Part shown: piece after piece, positions 1-13,065 of the stretch
Position numbering within the stretch: position 1 is the first letter of the stretch
How the letters are laid out: each line of letters begins with the position of its first letter
Notes under the pieces: generated by a model
Seen by the model: the letters and a program-made list of their open reading frames with translations, nothing else
What the model was told of the DNA's origin: nothing
Databases searched by the model: none
Assembly (NCBI RefSeq): GCF_000764305.2
Contig: NW_025944746.1
Location: forward strand, 27,025 to 91,024
Source: Hyalella azteca
Taxonomy: Eukaryota > Arthropoda > Malacostraca > Amphipoda > Hyalellidae
DNA length: 64,000 bases
Direction of reading: 5' to 3'
Position numbers and translations under genes: made by a program

Positions 1-712
1 TTAATTCGTGCATCTGGAATTCGAACTTAGAAGTGCAGACCCTAAATGCTGCAGCTCGTTTCACAAGGCTGGCAAAATTCAACAGCTGTCATCAGACTCT
101 TAAGGACTTTGGCATCACAATCAAAAGTTAGTGGTAATGTGCCGGGGACGTTGTATGACCTGCGCGAACCTCCTGCCTTAAGTCCTCTGCTGATACAAAA
201 TCAGCCACGTCCACAGAAATATAACTTTTCATCAACTTGACTGAGTTTTACGACCTTCTTAGTGCACAAAATAAAAAAATATTCAAATTCTTCTTGGAAC
301 ATTCTTCCTTCACTGATCAATCACTCGTGTGTTTGACCATTATCCGTTTTCCATGGACATCCATGTAAAAGAACATACAGTATGTTCCATTTTTAAACAT
401 AGTGACGAGATATACTTTAAGTTATTTGCTAACACAAATGAATATAATAATAGTCTAATAGTTAATATAATAATAGTCGCTGTGACTAACTTAATAGGCA
501 CAGCGGACTGTTAAGATAGTCCGCTGTGACACGTGCAGCGCCACTATATCTTTGATGTAAAAGGTGTGCTACGTCTCGGTTTGTATGCGGTGAACGGCGG
601 TGTAATGCGCCTCGACTTCTTTACTCGAATTGCCAAGCTCTGTATCAATTTCTTTACAGTATATGGCGTACAGTGGGTCGATTTAGTAACTGAAAGTTTA
701 CTAATTAGTAAC

Positions 713-735
713 TGTATATATATATATATATATAT
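713..735. repeat. (TA)n microsatellite
   Basis: A short TA dinucleotide run. It is absent from the equivalent part of copy 2 near 12620, so it expanded or was lost after duplication. Confidence 0.8.
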
Positions 736-1169
736 TTCTTTACTTTAAATAACTTATTTAAAAATAATTTAATATAATTATTTAAATACCTTTCTTTACC
801 TTTACTGTCTCCCGTTTTCTCGATATAAATGGAGCTTCACTTAAATTTTTCTGCAATAAATTGAGTACTGGGATTCAAGTTCGTTGCCATAAAGAAAACC
901 TTTGATTATTTAGATGATTATTTGTGTGCTATTAATGGCGAAAAATGCATTAATTTATTTGCTAGGAATGAAACCCTCAAACAATCTGTCCGTCTTCTAT
1001 AGCGAATATTTGCAGTTATTCGTCTGCCAGAAATTGATCTCTACTATGATTTTTTCATATATATGGCAAGTTCGGATCATTTTTTTGCCACAAACGGAGC
1101 TCTAGCTTGATATTTTTTCAATAAATGGCAAGTTGTCTTTTATTTGGTTTGCAAGAAATGGAGATTTTC

Positions 1170-1795
1170 CTTAATTTGTTTGCCATAAATGACGTGCTGC
1201 AGCTTAATTTGTTTGCCATAAATGGCGTGCTGTATCTTAATTTGATGCTATAAATAGCGTGCTGCAGCTTAATTTGATGGCCTTAAATGGCGTGCCGCAG
1301 CTTGATTTGTTTCCCATAAAAAATGCTGCAAACTTGATTTGTTTCCCATAAATAGCGTGCTGCAGCAATTAAACAAATGGTATTTACTGTCGACGTAGAA
1401 TTAAACAAAGGGTATTTATCGCACGACGTCGTTAATTTGTTTACCATAAATGACAGCTGCAGCTTAATTTGTTTGCCATAAATGGTAGCTGCAGCTTAAT
1501 TTGTTTGCAATAAATAGCGTGCTGCAGCTTAATTTGTAATGACAGCTGCAGCTCAATTCGTTTGCCATAAATAGCGTGCTGCAGCTTAATTTGTTTACCA
1601 TACTGTAAATGACAGTTGCAGCTTAATTTGTTTGCCATAAATGACAGCTGCAGCTTAATTTGTTTGCCATAAATGACAGCTGCAGCTTAATTTGTTTGCC
1701 ATAAATGGCGTGCTGCAGATTAACTTTATTGCCATAAATAGCGTGCTGCAGATTAACTTTATTGCCATAAATAGCGTGCTACAGCTTTATTTGTC
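1170..1795. repeat. 33-bp minisatellite, roughly 18-20 degenerate units
   Basis: Tandem units of about 33 bp carry the core GTTTGCCATAAATGGCGTGC followed by TGCAGCTTAATTT. Point variants and truncated units are common. Copy 2 has only single relatives of the core (around 12405-12420) and no array. Open frames across this array are produced by the repeat and are not genes. Confidence 0.85.
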
Positions 1796-2061
1796 TGCTA
1801 TATGTATATAAGCCTGCAGAGCCCAAATCTGGCAGCAGCAAATGGCAAGTGGCGCCTTAATGCGCCCGTAGGCTCGGTAATCGTCTTGATTATAAGCCCC
1901 GCCATCAGCAGCAGACGCCAGGCGCTCCAAGTGATCGCTGGAGAATTTTTGCCCGGAACTTCTTTGCCTGGCGCATCATAAGCGAATCTAATTACAGGTA
2001 ATTGCCGTGCAACAACACTAACTGCCGCTCGCACGCTCCTATACCGACGTAAGCAACAAAA

Positions 2062-2215
2062 ATATAACTCAGTACTCACTGCAGTGAGTGACAGAGCGCA
2101 TTTTTTTGTCGACGAAAACGTGAAGTCACGGACGGACAGACAGCTAGACGGACAGACGGACGGACATGGCGAGCACAATAGCGCCTTTTTTCATAAATGA
2201 GAAAATGGCCTAAAA
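2062..2215 (+). repeat. Dispersed repeat D (copy a)
   Basis: A dispersed repeat of about 150 bp starts near the palindromic ACTCACTGCAGTGAGT, runs through a GGACGGACGGACATGG-type stretch, and ends near CATAAATGAGAAAATG. Relatives lie at 12905-13065, 50310-50445 and, inverted, 58262-58395. Because it occurs outside the segmental duplication, in BBS7 introns, it is a mobile family rather than part of the duplicated unit. No terminal inverted repeats or target-site duplications were established. Confidence 0.7.
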
Positions 2216-4109
2216 ATGAACATGTGTGTTTCTCCAGGTAAATTGAACGATGAAATGCTTATTGTCTATTTTTAACTAGAGCTACGTACTCTTTTACATT
2301 GATTTCTTTTCCATATGAGATTTTTTCAAGCATTTTGCTAAAAAGGTTGCGTATACGTGTCGTGAAGTTTCTAGGGTGGTCTTCATATGTACATATTATT
2401 CCGTACCGTAGTGGATGCCAGTAAGTTACTTTGATCGAAAAGTATTGACTATCAGCAGAACTGGCTCGACTCTTGCAATGTTCACAGCTATTCTCATTCT
2501 CTGTAAGTATCCAGCTATTTACCGCTTTACGTGTGACATTTCATGTATGAATAGATCCAGTTATTTCGTTCTTTGTATTTTTTATAGAAGTGTTATCTTC
2601 TTTCAGAATATTGCGTTCTTGTGGATTAAAGCTCTCAATGAGTCGCTTCGAGTTTGACTTACAACAATACGCATACGTCCGAGGCTTGGAAATTATCAAC
2701 GATATAGTGAAACGTGAATTGAAAAACTTCATCGCAAGCAATAAATGCGAGTTGCCGTTTTGTATTTCAAGTATGGCATTGTAAATGGCCTTTGAATACT
2801 TTAGAACAATAATCAAACAATAGTAAAAATTTCCCTTAGATATAAATTATATACATAAAAGCTTCCCATTTTGCTTCAGCTCGTTAAGTTCATCCATTTT
2901 ACTAGCTCCATTGGGAAGGAACGGAGTCTGATCGCTACATCAAACGGCGTCCACCATCAACAAAATTTAAGGCGTTGCTGGCAAGAGACGAAGTTGTCAT
3001 AAATAAGGCGTAGGCCGCACATAATTAAGCTCACAATTGTGGCCTCTCACCCCACGCTTCCTCCACTGCCATACGCTAGACATTATCCCGTCTCCGTATG
3101 CATGTTTTTGCTCCTATTGCACATATATCATTGCTACGTATCATTCATCTTTGATTCACATCATCTGCAATTGCTAAATATCATATACTATTGCTAGATA
3201 TCTCCAAACACTGCTACCTATCAACTACCATTGCTGCATATCTTATAACAGTGCTTAAATTCGTATCGTCAGTAATTGTTAGGATACATACCCCCTATGG
3301 TTAATAACTAAATAACTTCCGTAAATCTACTATCATTGCCCAAACCTCGTGCCACTGCCACATATCTTCTACCATTTCTACTTGTATCCAGCATAGAAAT
3401 ATCTTTAAATATAAACCCACATTTTCCACCCTGATATAAGCCCATTTATCTTCATAAATTCATCATAGTCCATCATACCCACCCCAGCTAGCCCCGTTTG
3501 CCGTCGTTCGCCCCAAAATGCCTTAAAAATACACACATTTTTACGTTGATCACAAGCCACACGAGCCCTTCATCTTCCCCTCACTGAGGGAAGCAAGTCA
3601 ACAATTACATGACAAGGTCAACACAGGCGAGACTGTTAGCAAAAATTAAGCGATCGGGTCACCGCGGCGTCGGGAAAATGTTTGTCCAACAGCGGACGCT
3701 GCGTTGATTATTTTCTAGACATAATACCAGTGCGCGGTAAAATTTAGCAAACATAAAAATTAAGATGATAAGAAAAGAAGAGTGCGAGCAAAGTTGTATG
3801 AAATTGTACTACAAAGAATTGCTACACGTTTACATCACGAAAACTTTTTTCGGCTAAGACATTATTTACTCGGTATTTTAGATTATGAACACAAACAGAG
3901 GATTGCATAGGAGATGTACTTGAATTCTTCTCATAATCCACACTCGAAAACAAATGCTCCGGTGCCTCCATTCGGCATTCATCATACACTCTCAAACACA
4001 ATTTCCAAATAAATCAAAAAGAATCTGAAAAATTTTACGAGTATTCGAGTCTCGCAAAGGGAACAACCAGCGTGAAGTCTGGCATACCGGCGCTCCAATC
4101 AAGTGCACT

Positions 4110-4400
4110 GAGCCGTGGAGCAGAGGAGCGTGGAGCAGTGGAGTAGAGGAGAGGTGGAGCAGTAGAGTAATGGAGAGGTGAAGTAGTGGAGTAGAGGAGA
4201 GGTGGAGCAGTGGAGTAGAGGAGAGGTGGAGCAGTGGAGTAGAGGAGAGGTGGAGCAGTGGAGTAGAGGAGAGGTAGAGCAGTGGAGTAGAGGAGAGGTG
4301 GAGCAGTGGAGTAGAGGAGAGGTGGAGCAGTGGAGTAGAGGAGAGGTGGAGCAGTGGAGTAGAGGAGAGGTGGAGCAGTGGAGTAGAGGGGCAGTGGAGC
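4110..4400. repeat. 24-bp minisatellite in copy 1
   Basis: About eleven units of a 24-bp purine-rich repeat, GGAGAGGTGGAGCAGTGGAG plus TAGA, with strong G/A strand asymmetry. The same array is at 14815-15018 and 18283-18432. Because 24 is a multiple of three, all frames stay open, giving spurious Ser/Thr/Pro/Leu-rich or Glu/Val/Arg-rich reading frames on both strands. Confidence 0.95.
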
Positions 4401-5914
4401 ACGATCACTTCCCTCAAGCTGGAGCACTGAGTCTGTTTGATGTGCGACGCAGGCGAAGAGCCTCCAGAGTGCAGACTCATCTTCAAAGCGCGTCTCAGTA
4501 TATGTGCATCGCAAGAACATCTGATGTTCATTAAACCAGAGGCCAAAATATAGTTGACACCTCCAAAAGCAGAATTCAATTCGAAATTCAACTTCCCGAC
4601 CGTATTTTTTAATTCGCATACTAATATAAGCTGCACAAGGCAGTACCCTAAATTTGACCTAAACAAAGCACCTATATTCACTGGCGTTAAACCCGTCAGA
4701 AACCAAACCCAGACAGCGCTCGACGTAACTGTAAGTCCGCAACTCTGCGGTATTTGCAGCGCTAGGTACGGCTTGCGTACGCAACGATCTCGGTGAGAAG
4801 TTGCTTTCTGCCTCTAAATGTTCTGCGATATTGCAATGCGACGCGCGACTCGAGGGCTTGATATAAATCATTTTGCAGCGAAACAATCGGTGCTCCAAAA
4901 TAGACTTGATGAAAAAACCGCCAACCTTTGTCAAAAGATGTCAAATTTTCTGGCCGCGTGATCAGAATATGTTTTCTGCTGGGAAAAGTAGGCGAGTCGA
5001 GCCCGGACTCATGCGTTGCTCATGCAAATTCCTTTACTTTTCAAAAAGCTCATCGGCAACGCGAGGGCGTACGTGAATACGCAAACAAATTTACAAAAAA
5101 AAATCATTTATTTATTTAATGTTATTCCGCCCATTGTTTATTTATTATTATTTAATGTTCTCTGAAAAATTGTGGAATGCTTACGATGATATATATTGTC
5201 TACATGTTATTTAAAAAGTGTTATAAAACTTATTGGACAACAATAGCTATACGGTCGGAAGAATTGACCGCGTAGTTTCATGAGTAAAAGAACATCGAGC
5301 GAAATAAATAAGGTCGCGTGAACTGATCCTAACGCAGAATGTCGCTTCTGAGGTAACACGTCGACTGGAAAAATATTTCAAAATAATCTCGGAATGACAG
5401 AAGGGTATGTATGAATAGCGGTAAATTACTATCCTCTTGTTATTTTCCTGAAAATATACCTGAACATTGAGTACAGATCCTGAGTTCTCGGGAAGAATTT
5501 TTTTGACGCAATCAACTTGTTTGCGATGCAGTGTGGTAGCCAAGCTTGATCAGTGCTTGTCTGCCTCTAACTCCATTACTGCGGTCTCAGGAAATAAATT
5601 AAGTCTCCAGAGACTCGGCGCAGAATTTTCCGAACCAAACTCGGGGATTCTCACCACAAGTATTTACTTTCAAAAATATTTCTAGAATTTTCCTTCGGTC
5701 CTTGGGGGATGAAGGCGAACTCCTCGATATTTTTGCGATTCCTGAGTAGAATTTGAATGAGAGTCTCCACTCAAGGAGATTTTTGTGAGGGCTTGAGAGT
5801 GGCTACGATATCTCTATTGTGTCGACCATCACCGCCTTACGACAGGCCGACACTTCTTGGCCGAAACTCCATAAGGGGTAACTGGCCTAGCATCGGATGC
5901 GTCTGCCTGCACAA

Positions 5915-6060
5915 TCACTTATTGTGCAATTAGCACAATAAGCACTTAATCACCAATTGTGCTTAATTAATTAATAATTAGCACCAATTGCACTTAATCA
6001 CTTAAGTGCAATTGGTGCAATCACCAATTAGCACTTAGATAGTGCTTAGCTAATGCTAGG
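5915..6060. repeat. Palindrome-rich insertion specific to copy 1
   Basis: Copies 2 and 3 pass directly from GCACAATCTC to AGCACTTAGATAGTGCTTAG. Copy 1 has about 120 extra bases made of CACAATTGGTGC-like words. They contain a near-perfect hairpin, with CACCAATTGCACTTA and its reverse complement separated by four bases, near 5973-6010. It could be a nested inverted-repeat element or a replication-slippage product. Confidence 0.6.
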
Positions 6061-7352
6061 ACTTGCGTGGCACTTGGTTACTTAGCCACGGCAGCACTCG
6101 TTTTGCTGGAACATCTCAGACTGTGTGGGTATGTTCAGCTACTTAGCTAAGGCTATTCCAGGACTTCAAAGAAAATCGAAACTTGGTGTGGGAGCAATAC
6201 AAAGTGTTATATTTAGTTAGGCTTAGCAGAGCATTGCATGTTAAATAATTGAAGTTTAAGCAATGAAACAAGAAAAACACTTAGGAATAAAAACATCCGT
6301 GTAAAACTTTAACATATGTTCATGAGTAATAATAGACAGATTCACCGAACAGACAATAATAACAGTGAATGAGATTCAATACCAAACAACCAATACACTC
6401 ACTGATGGAGATGGAGCAATTGTACAAATAATTGCTATCAATTATAAACTAAATAAATAGTATAATTCGAAGGAGGCTGCGGGTAGGAACAATGCGATGG
6501 TATCAATCGCCCTGTCGTTAAAAAGCTTGGTCATTATAGTCCCCGGAATTATAAAGTTGGTAATCCGAAAAGTTATCTTAGCGGCGAAACTTCACTCGCA
6601 ACTTCATTAGGCAGTATAGTTCCTGGATACGCAGGTTCTCCTCCACAATTCATTTATTATAAAAGAAAACTTTGGAATTAAATGCCTATTGCAACAGATG
6701 CAATTACTGATAATGGCAATGTCTATTGTAAACTTTAACTTTAATCTTTAATATGAATGTCAGTGAGTGCAGTAACTAATAAACTAATAATTGCTACAAG
6801 TTTTGTAAATTGTAGCTTTAAACGTTCACACGAATGGCAGCGGAAGCAGTAGCTTATAATTTTACGTTAATAGAAGCTGACGCGCCTGATGACAGTCGCA
6901 ACAAATAAATTTTCTGGGACAGCTGGAATTATCCAGCGCCTATCGCAGCTCGATCGTGGCGTAAAAGATAAAGTTACATGCTGCGTCTGCAGGCCTTGTC
7001 CGCTGAAGTCGCTAATCTGCTCTCTAACGTATGCAAAAAAATTCACTTTGAGCGATGGCATTCGCTCAGATCGCCACAATTAAAATTTTCGCGTGGCTCG
7101 CCTATTTACAAAATTTCTGCCCCTGCTGTTTGGCCCGTTTATTGTACCTTGCGTATATGGCACATCTAGTGTAGATTGCCGACATGGCATGTAAAATTAG
7201 AGCAGACATTATATCTATTCCACGTTGCGTGAGCGGCGTTTACAATAGCAAGCAAATGCGGAATCTATAACAGATTGTAGGAGCGGTGTATATTATTTTT
7301 TTTATATGCCAAGTACATTACGCATTGCGAATGTTGTTGGATTTAGGGGCGA

Positions 7353-7781
7353 CTGCAGGCGGACAAAGACTTCTTTAACAACCAATGCTAGGCCAGGTTT
7401 GAAGGCAAATACGGTAACACGTGGGTTATTTAGATTGCTTTTTAATTCTGATGATGCAACGAAAATTTCTGTACATTGCAAAGTATACATTCTAACCCAA
7501 ATAGTAGCTCATAGTGAGTTCAAGCTTCAACACTAACCGTAAATTCTTATTCCAGCCTTGAATGTCAGAACACAGCAATTAGACTGTCCTTTGTCCAAGC
7601 TCCATTGCCACTCATGTATTTTCTTAACACTTGCGACTGCAGTAGATTTAGTAAGTTTTTCGCTAATCAGAATCTAACCCCAAAAAAAATATTGTAGACT
7701 AAGAAGACATGTGAGTAACTCACCTGCCCAGAGCAGAGCGCAGAGAAAAACAGCTGCTCGCATGATGGAAGTGTCGGACAT
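7353..7781 (-). CDS. Putative small secreted protein gene, copy 1 (exons 1-2, possible exon 3)
   Basis: I do not recognise the family. Exon 1 (7781-7724) encodes MSDTSIMRAAVFLCALLWA and ends at a GTGAGT donor. An 87-bp intron ends in CTACTGCAG. Exon 2 (7636-7538) continues in phase with VASVKKIHEWQWSLDKG, then a Cys-Cys pair, and ends at a GTTAGT donor. Joining the exons gives ALLWAVA before SVKK, a textbook signal-peptide core with an Ala-X-Ala cleavage site that neither exon has alone. A possible exon 3 (7468-7353) starts after TGTACAG and reads EIFVASSELKSNLNN onward, rich in beta-type residues, but its 3' end is unclear. Against copy 3, exons 1 and 2 differ less than the intron and the 5' flank. 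Either Met1 or Met7 could be the start. Expression and function are unknown. Copy 2 is identical. Confidence 0.42.
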
Positions 7782-7941
7782 CTTCCTTATGTCGAGGGAG
7801 ACACTGCCATGAACTTGGAGAACAAGACTACGGAAACGCAACAATAATCTCAGATACGGAAACACTACTGAAACACTATCAGAAACTTGGCAGCCCGAAT
7901 GAAGGAGATTTTTCCACTGACATTTTTACTAGAACTAAGAN

Positions 7942-10900
7942 GACGAGCCCGCTGCGCCACATAACCTTTCCTCACGAACGCCGATTCCACACTGACAGCT
8001 CCAAACCTGAACGTGGACCAATCCGTTTGATCGCAAAAAGCCCGAGCTCGAGATTTAACAAGTTAAGCATTAACACATCCAATCTCCCTGGAATTATCGA
8101 ATCGTTGTTAAGCTCATGGTTGTACTAGTAGAAGGTTGACCCACGAGAAGCTCAGCTTTGCGAATGGAGTTTGTTGTTCCGCCTGTTATATCACTGAGAT
8201 AAAAAAATTAACGTGTGTCACGTTGTTTCAGGAGTATTTCGTCAGCTCTGACCGGTGACAGACATACCTGTGGCCGTTCTTAACCCTTTCGTAACGGCTA
8301 TGCGTTTTACAAACTTTTATTGTACTTTTTTTTACAGAATCGCAGTAAATTAGGACCAAATAATGCATTTCTGTTGAAAAATAATTAAATATATGTTAAT
8401 GGTAAAAATTCTACAAGCGGGACTTGAGAGTCCCGGTAGTAAATGGTTGCAACTGAAGTGACAGATTTTGCGAGTTGTGACATTAGGCTGCAAAGTGCAA
8501 CACTGAACACTGTAGCTCAGTAGATGCACTTCCGTTGTTATTTGTTGAAATGTATCTTTTACATGCAATGCTTGGCTCTACAGGCAAATTTGGAGTTCGT
8601 GATAATAGAAATTCATCATTATCAGCAATATATTACTTGTTATAAATAATGATTTTGCGAAAAAAATATTAATCTACTATACATACTTTATAGTAGTTGA
8701 ATGACATATCACTAAGTTCCTTTGGCTGACGTGTCCACTAGCACTAGCTTATAATGACATGTCAATAAATAACCTTTTTATATGTATATGGATAATGTTT
8801 AAGATTGGTAGATTAAAGTAGACATCCATATAGGGAAGGTAAAACATAAAAATAATTAACTTTTATTTACTGTGTTTAACCCATGCTAGTTCGGTTAGGT
8901 TAATTGCAATAAAGTTGCATTGATATGTTTTGAAAAAAAGTAGAATTACATAGTTAGCTTTGTTGCTTAATAAGCAAATCCACTGTTTTACATAGCGTTT
9001 GTTTCTAGAGTGCAGGTCAGGCTGCGCTGTTTACAGCCGCCGCATGCCTCATTTCGAGCCGCTGTCGCAACAGCTCATCACAGGATGGCTCATGAAAATG
9101 ATTACCAACAACGCCGTTACTCGCGGTACTCTGAAGATTGCAGTCTACCCTCGGTGGGGGGCTAGCTCAAAAGTTTAACCTGGTTTTCAAATGAATTAAT
9201 AAGCATTTTGCCAATTATGAAAAGTATATGAAAAGTAGCTAAGAATATAGGTATGTTCATAGAAACTTAATCTGAGACCAACGACAAAAATTGAAAAGAT
9301 TACGGCGAATTGAAATTTTAACATTAAATGCGGCCTGGAGCTACATATTAAACATACCTGAATTACTACAGTATTATTATGAATTATTACATCATTACAT
9401 ATTAAACATGCATGAATTAGGCTGACGATATTTTGGCTTAGCGTAGTGGGAATTATCATGGGCGTTCCAGGTGGCTGTGATCCAGGAATGGGATCATGCT
9501 CGAGATTCCTGCCTGACACGAAATGTCTGTGGAGATCAACAGGCATTGTGAAGCATTACCATAGAGGTTGTTATGCTGCGTCTCGCTACTATCCTGATCC
9601 ATTATTGCGATTTGCGCGGCTATTGTCGCGCTCCATTTGCGTTCAATATTGACATGGCCGTTGAATTGCATGTAGTGTTATTTTTTCTTTTCATTTAAAA
9701 TATATTTAAATGACTTGATGAAATATTACAATGAAAAACCGGTACTCACATACGAAGTCTAAATAAATACATGCTGCGCTAATGGCAGCACGAATGCCTA
9801 GTCCATCTATCGAAGTTACAACCAAAAATATTTTATTGGTTCACGGATGGAAGTGGAAACACAAAATAGTGCGTTTTGCGAAACATTCGGCCCTTTTTAC
9901 ATGAACTAAAATACAGTTCATGTTACATGCGATTACCAACAAATACGTCTTGGCCCTTGCTTCGATACATGAACAAGACATTTTAACTGGACATTGCAGT
10001 TATTTAGGCTATCGTACTCCAAGTGCTTAATTTTCTGACACGTCATTTCTTCAAGTAATCGATCCCAGACCTTCATGGGCAATAAGGTATGTTGACGAGC
10101 GTGATGAACATGAACGAGCAAACCTAGGGTTATATGAGCAATAATCAGCATCTAAAGAGGGAGGAAGGTAAAAATGGTTGAAAATAAAAAAGAAATGTAG
10201 GTTAAACGAATTGTAAGTCGAAGAAAGAAATCAGAATTAAATGAAAGGAATTATAACAAGGAAGTGCTAGAATAGCACCTCATAATATTACAATATACAA
10301 AATTGTCGAGATAATAGAAGAAATCTTTTATGACATCTTAGAAAATATTATAATGTGTTGAGTTGGGTGCAGGGCCATTTTTATAGTATTTAAAAAAATA
10401 CGCCTTGTTATTAACTACCACAGAAAATCTTATATGAATGCTGACGTTTGTAAAAGTACGGATGGCAAGAGGTATTTTAAATACGTTATTTTAAAGAAAT
10501 TATTAGCAAATTTTGAAGAAATATTAGAGGTCAATATTATTATTCGCGGATCGAAACGCGGATCGAAACATCGAAAACTATGCGGATATTGGAACTGACG
10601 TTTCACTATCACCAAACCAACAGGAATGTACAAAACTCTTTGGACATTGACCGCGATAAATCATTATTTCCCCACCCTGAGTGCAGCACAAAAATGACAT
10701 GAAATCGGAGAAGAAACATTGTTTTTCTCCAAAAAAATATAAAGAATTTCAAGACGCTTTTAAATATTTCCGAAAACCATCAAAATCAACTTCTGGTATC
10801 ATTCATCTTTATTTTGACTTGCGACGAAAGTATCTCATGACTATTGTAAGCAATCAAGCTTACAATACAAATCAACCTTTAGACAAATTNGAGGTTGATA

Positions 10901-11996
10901 TCGCTTTTAGTTGAGGTGTAACATTTTGACGTAAAATCTTGACGTAAAATCTAGATTTTGTGTCTACCTGACACACAATCAATCAAAAACCTCGATCATG
11001 ACGATTAAGGAGAAGAAATTATCGTCGTTAATGAGGTGTTCATTATTTCGAGCTCGACTCCAGTAAAAACCCTAACCACCGCAAAGGAAAACTGGTACAA
11101 TCAAGTACTATATCATTCAAATACGGTACAATATTCATGTATGATCTGATAAACATCATTTAAAGCGTTCACTCGAGAAATTTTCTCTGTAAAGTATAAA
11201 AGTATTTCGAGAAGGAAGGAAGAATATATATGATAAGAACCACATCAATCAAAGATATGACCTAAGAAAACCCCTCTACCCCTTTATTGCCGCCGGCTCC
11301 ATTCGAGTGCGCACGCCAGCGAACCTCTCCATAAAACGATCGGCCGAGAGGCAGCGTCGCTGATGCCGCAATATCGTGGTTCCTGATAGTAACATTACGG
11401 CCAAACGACTCAATGAGGCGATTTTAATGGCCGGATGACAGCTCGGTCGGTCTTCTGTCCTACAGGCAACCGTCGTCGAGACGCGCTGCCAGGGTCTCAT
11501 TGTTGGGAGAGGTCGTTGATTACAATATATAATAAGTCGAGCATGAATAGCAAAACTGTGAGCAAGTTTAATATTCATATAGTCAACAATAATTGATATT
11601 GGTAACCAAAGAATCAAATACATGAAAATCTTAATCGCAAAGAATCAATAAAGGGAATGTAAATAAGGAACAGAAAAGTGAACGAAGCAGATATTTAAGA
11701 GAAAGTTTAATTTTATTTGTCGTAAGAATTGGGATTGAATATGATTATTAATTGCCAATATTCAGAAAATATTAAGAAGAAATAAATTATAATTCTGAGA
11801 ATAACAGCAGATTGATAAACTGAACAAGAAATGGACGCGAGTATAATGTGCATCACATAATCTAAAGAACAAATTCATGATATAAAATTATAGATGAATA
11901 TTTTTTCGCTCAACCATGGCTATCGTCATCTCAAACTCACTCGCCTTATACTAATTTCAATCACACCAAACGAGAAAATTTTTATTGTGGTTCAGA
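7942..11996. other. Spacer between duplicated copies 1 and 2; no supported gene
   Basis: AT-rich sequence. Open frames here are short and lack splice or family support. A GC-richer stretch at about 11280-11520 holds an open frame on the minus strand that I cannot assign. The sequence begins immediately after the N at 7941 and contains a second N at 10890, so continuity with copy 1 is uncertain. At 8418-8438 there is a small hairpin (CGGGACT/AGTCCCG). A CCCTTTCGT motif near 8285 resembles the end of the MITE at 50839-50921. Confidence 0.6.
7960..8115. repeat. Dispersed repeat shared with 23640-24310
   Basis: The words ACGAACGCCG, TCCACACTGACAGCTCCAAA and CCTGGAATTATCGAATCGTT recur in the same order at 23660-23740 and 24265-24303. 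There they are split by an insertion of about 500 bp. No coding potential was recognised. Confidence 0.65.
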
Positions 11997-12904
11997 ATTA
12001 AATTCGTGCGTTGGGAATTTGAACTTAGAAGTGCAGACCCTAAATGCTGCAGCTCGTTTTACAAGGCCAGCAAATTCTGACAGCTGTCATCAGACTCTTA
12101 ATGGACTTTGGTATCACAGTTAAAAGTTAGTGGTAATGTGCCGGGGACGTTGTTTGACCTGCGCGAACCTCCTGCCAAGTCTGTTTGATAACGTCAGCCA
12201 CGTCCACAGAAATATAACTTTTCTCCAACTTGACTGGGTTTGACGACCTTTTATGTTAGTGCACAAAATCTAAATATATTTAAATTCTTCTTGGAACATT
12301 CATCCTTCACTCATCAATAACTTGTGTGTTGGACAATTTTCCGTTTCCCATGGAAAGAAAATAAAGAATATTCCATTATGAAACAGGGTGACGAGATATA
12401 CTTTAAGTTATTTGCCATCAATGGTACACTATGCCTTAGTAGTCCGCTGTGGCACGTGCAGCGCCACTATATCTTTGATGTAAAATGTGTGCTACGTGTC
12501 GGTGTGTAAGCGGTGAATGGCGGTGTAATGCGTCTCGACTTCTTCACTCGAAATGCCAAGCTTCAATTTCTTTGCAGTATATGGCGTACAATGGCTCGAT
12601 TTAATAACTGAAAATAACCTGCCGTTTGTAAACTCTTCTTCTTTACTTGAATTATTTTTTTTTAATAATTAAATATAATTATTTAAATACCCCCGCCATC
12701 AGCAGCAGATGCACCCGTAGGCTCGGTAATCGCCTTGATTATAAGCCCCCGCTATCAGTAGCAGACGCCAGGCGCTCCAAGTGATCGCCGGAGAATTTTT
12801 GCCCGGAACTTCTTTGCCTGGCGCGTCATAAGCGAAGCTAATTACAGGCAATTGCCGTGCACAACACTAACTGCCGCTCGCACGCCCCTACCGACGTAAT
12901 CAAC

Positions 12905-13065
12905 TAAAATATAACTCAGTACTCACTGCAGTGAGTGACAGAGAGCGCATTTTTTTGTCGACGAAAACGTTAAGTCACAGACGGACAGACAGATAGACGG
13001 ACAGACGGACGGACATGGCGAGCACAATAGCGCCTTTTGTCATAAATGAGAAAATGCCCTAAAAA
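12905..13065 (+). repeat. Dispersed repeat D (copy b)
   Basis: The counterpart of 2062-2215 inside duplicated copy 2, with the same palindromic start and GGACGGACGGACATGG run. Confidence 0.7.

Larger units (their letters stand above)
1..7940. repeat. Segmental duplication, copy 1
   Basis: This block recurs at 11997-18241 and, from its minisatellite rightward, at 18282-22018. Matching landmarks are the opening segment (1-300 with 12000-12300), the 24-bp minisatellite, the block at 4813-7935 and a minus-strand signal-peptide exon near 7724-7781. Copy 1 alone has the 33-bp minisatellite at 1170-1795 and about 300 bp at 2360-2660, which copy 2 lacks. It ends at a single N (7941), after which the sequence is unrelated. 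Most of the block shows no convincing coding sequence; the only gene candidate is listed separately. Confidence 0.85.

Noticed and set aside
3992..4681. Long overlapping open frames on both strands with Leu/His/Ser/Thr/Pro repeats
   Set aside because: They are produced by the 24-bp minisatellite, whose period is a multiple of three; flanking codons show no conservation pattern.
4659..4934. Minus-strand 91-codon frame present in copies 1 and 3
   Set aside because: Open in both, but substitutions show no synonymous bias by eye and no domain or splice context was recognised; kept as non-coding.
5247..5543. Minus-strand frame ending at a possible donor near 5459
   Set aside because: A poly-A run differs by one or two bases among the three copies, breaking the frame in each differently.
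6867..7079. Possible further exon of the secreted-protein gene (minus strand)
   Set aside because: Copy 2 has a frameshifting indel and copy 3 a stop. The GTGCGT donor seen in copies 2 and 3 is GCGCGT in copy 1. Evidence too weak to annotate.
7306..7536. Plus-strand 76-codon frame kept in copies 1-3
   Set aside because: It overlaps the minus-strand gene candidate and has no signal, splice support or domain; indels against copy 3 alter it.
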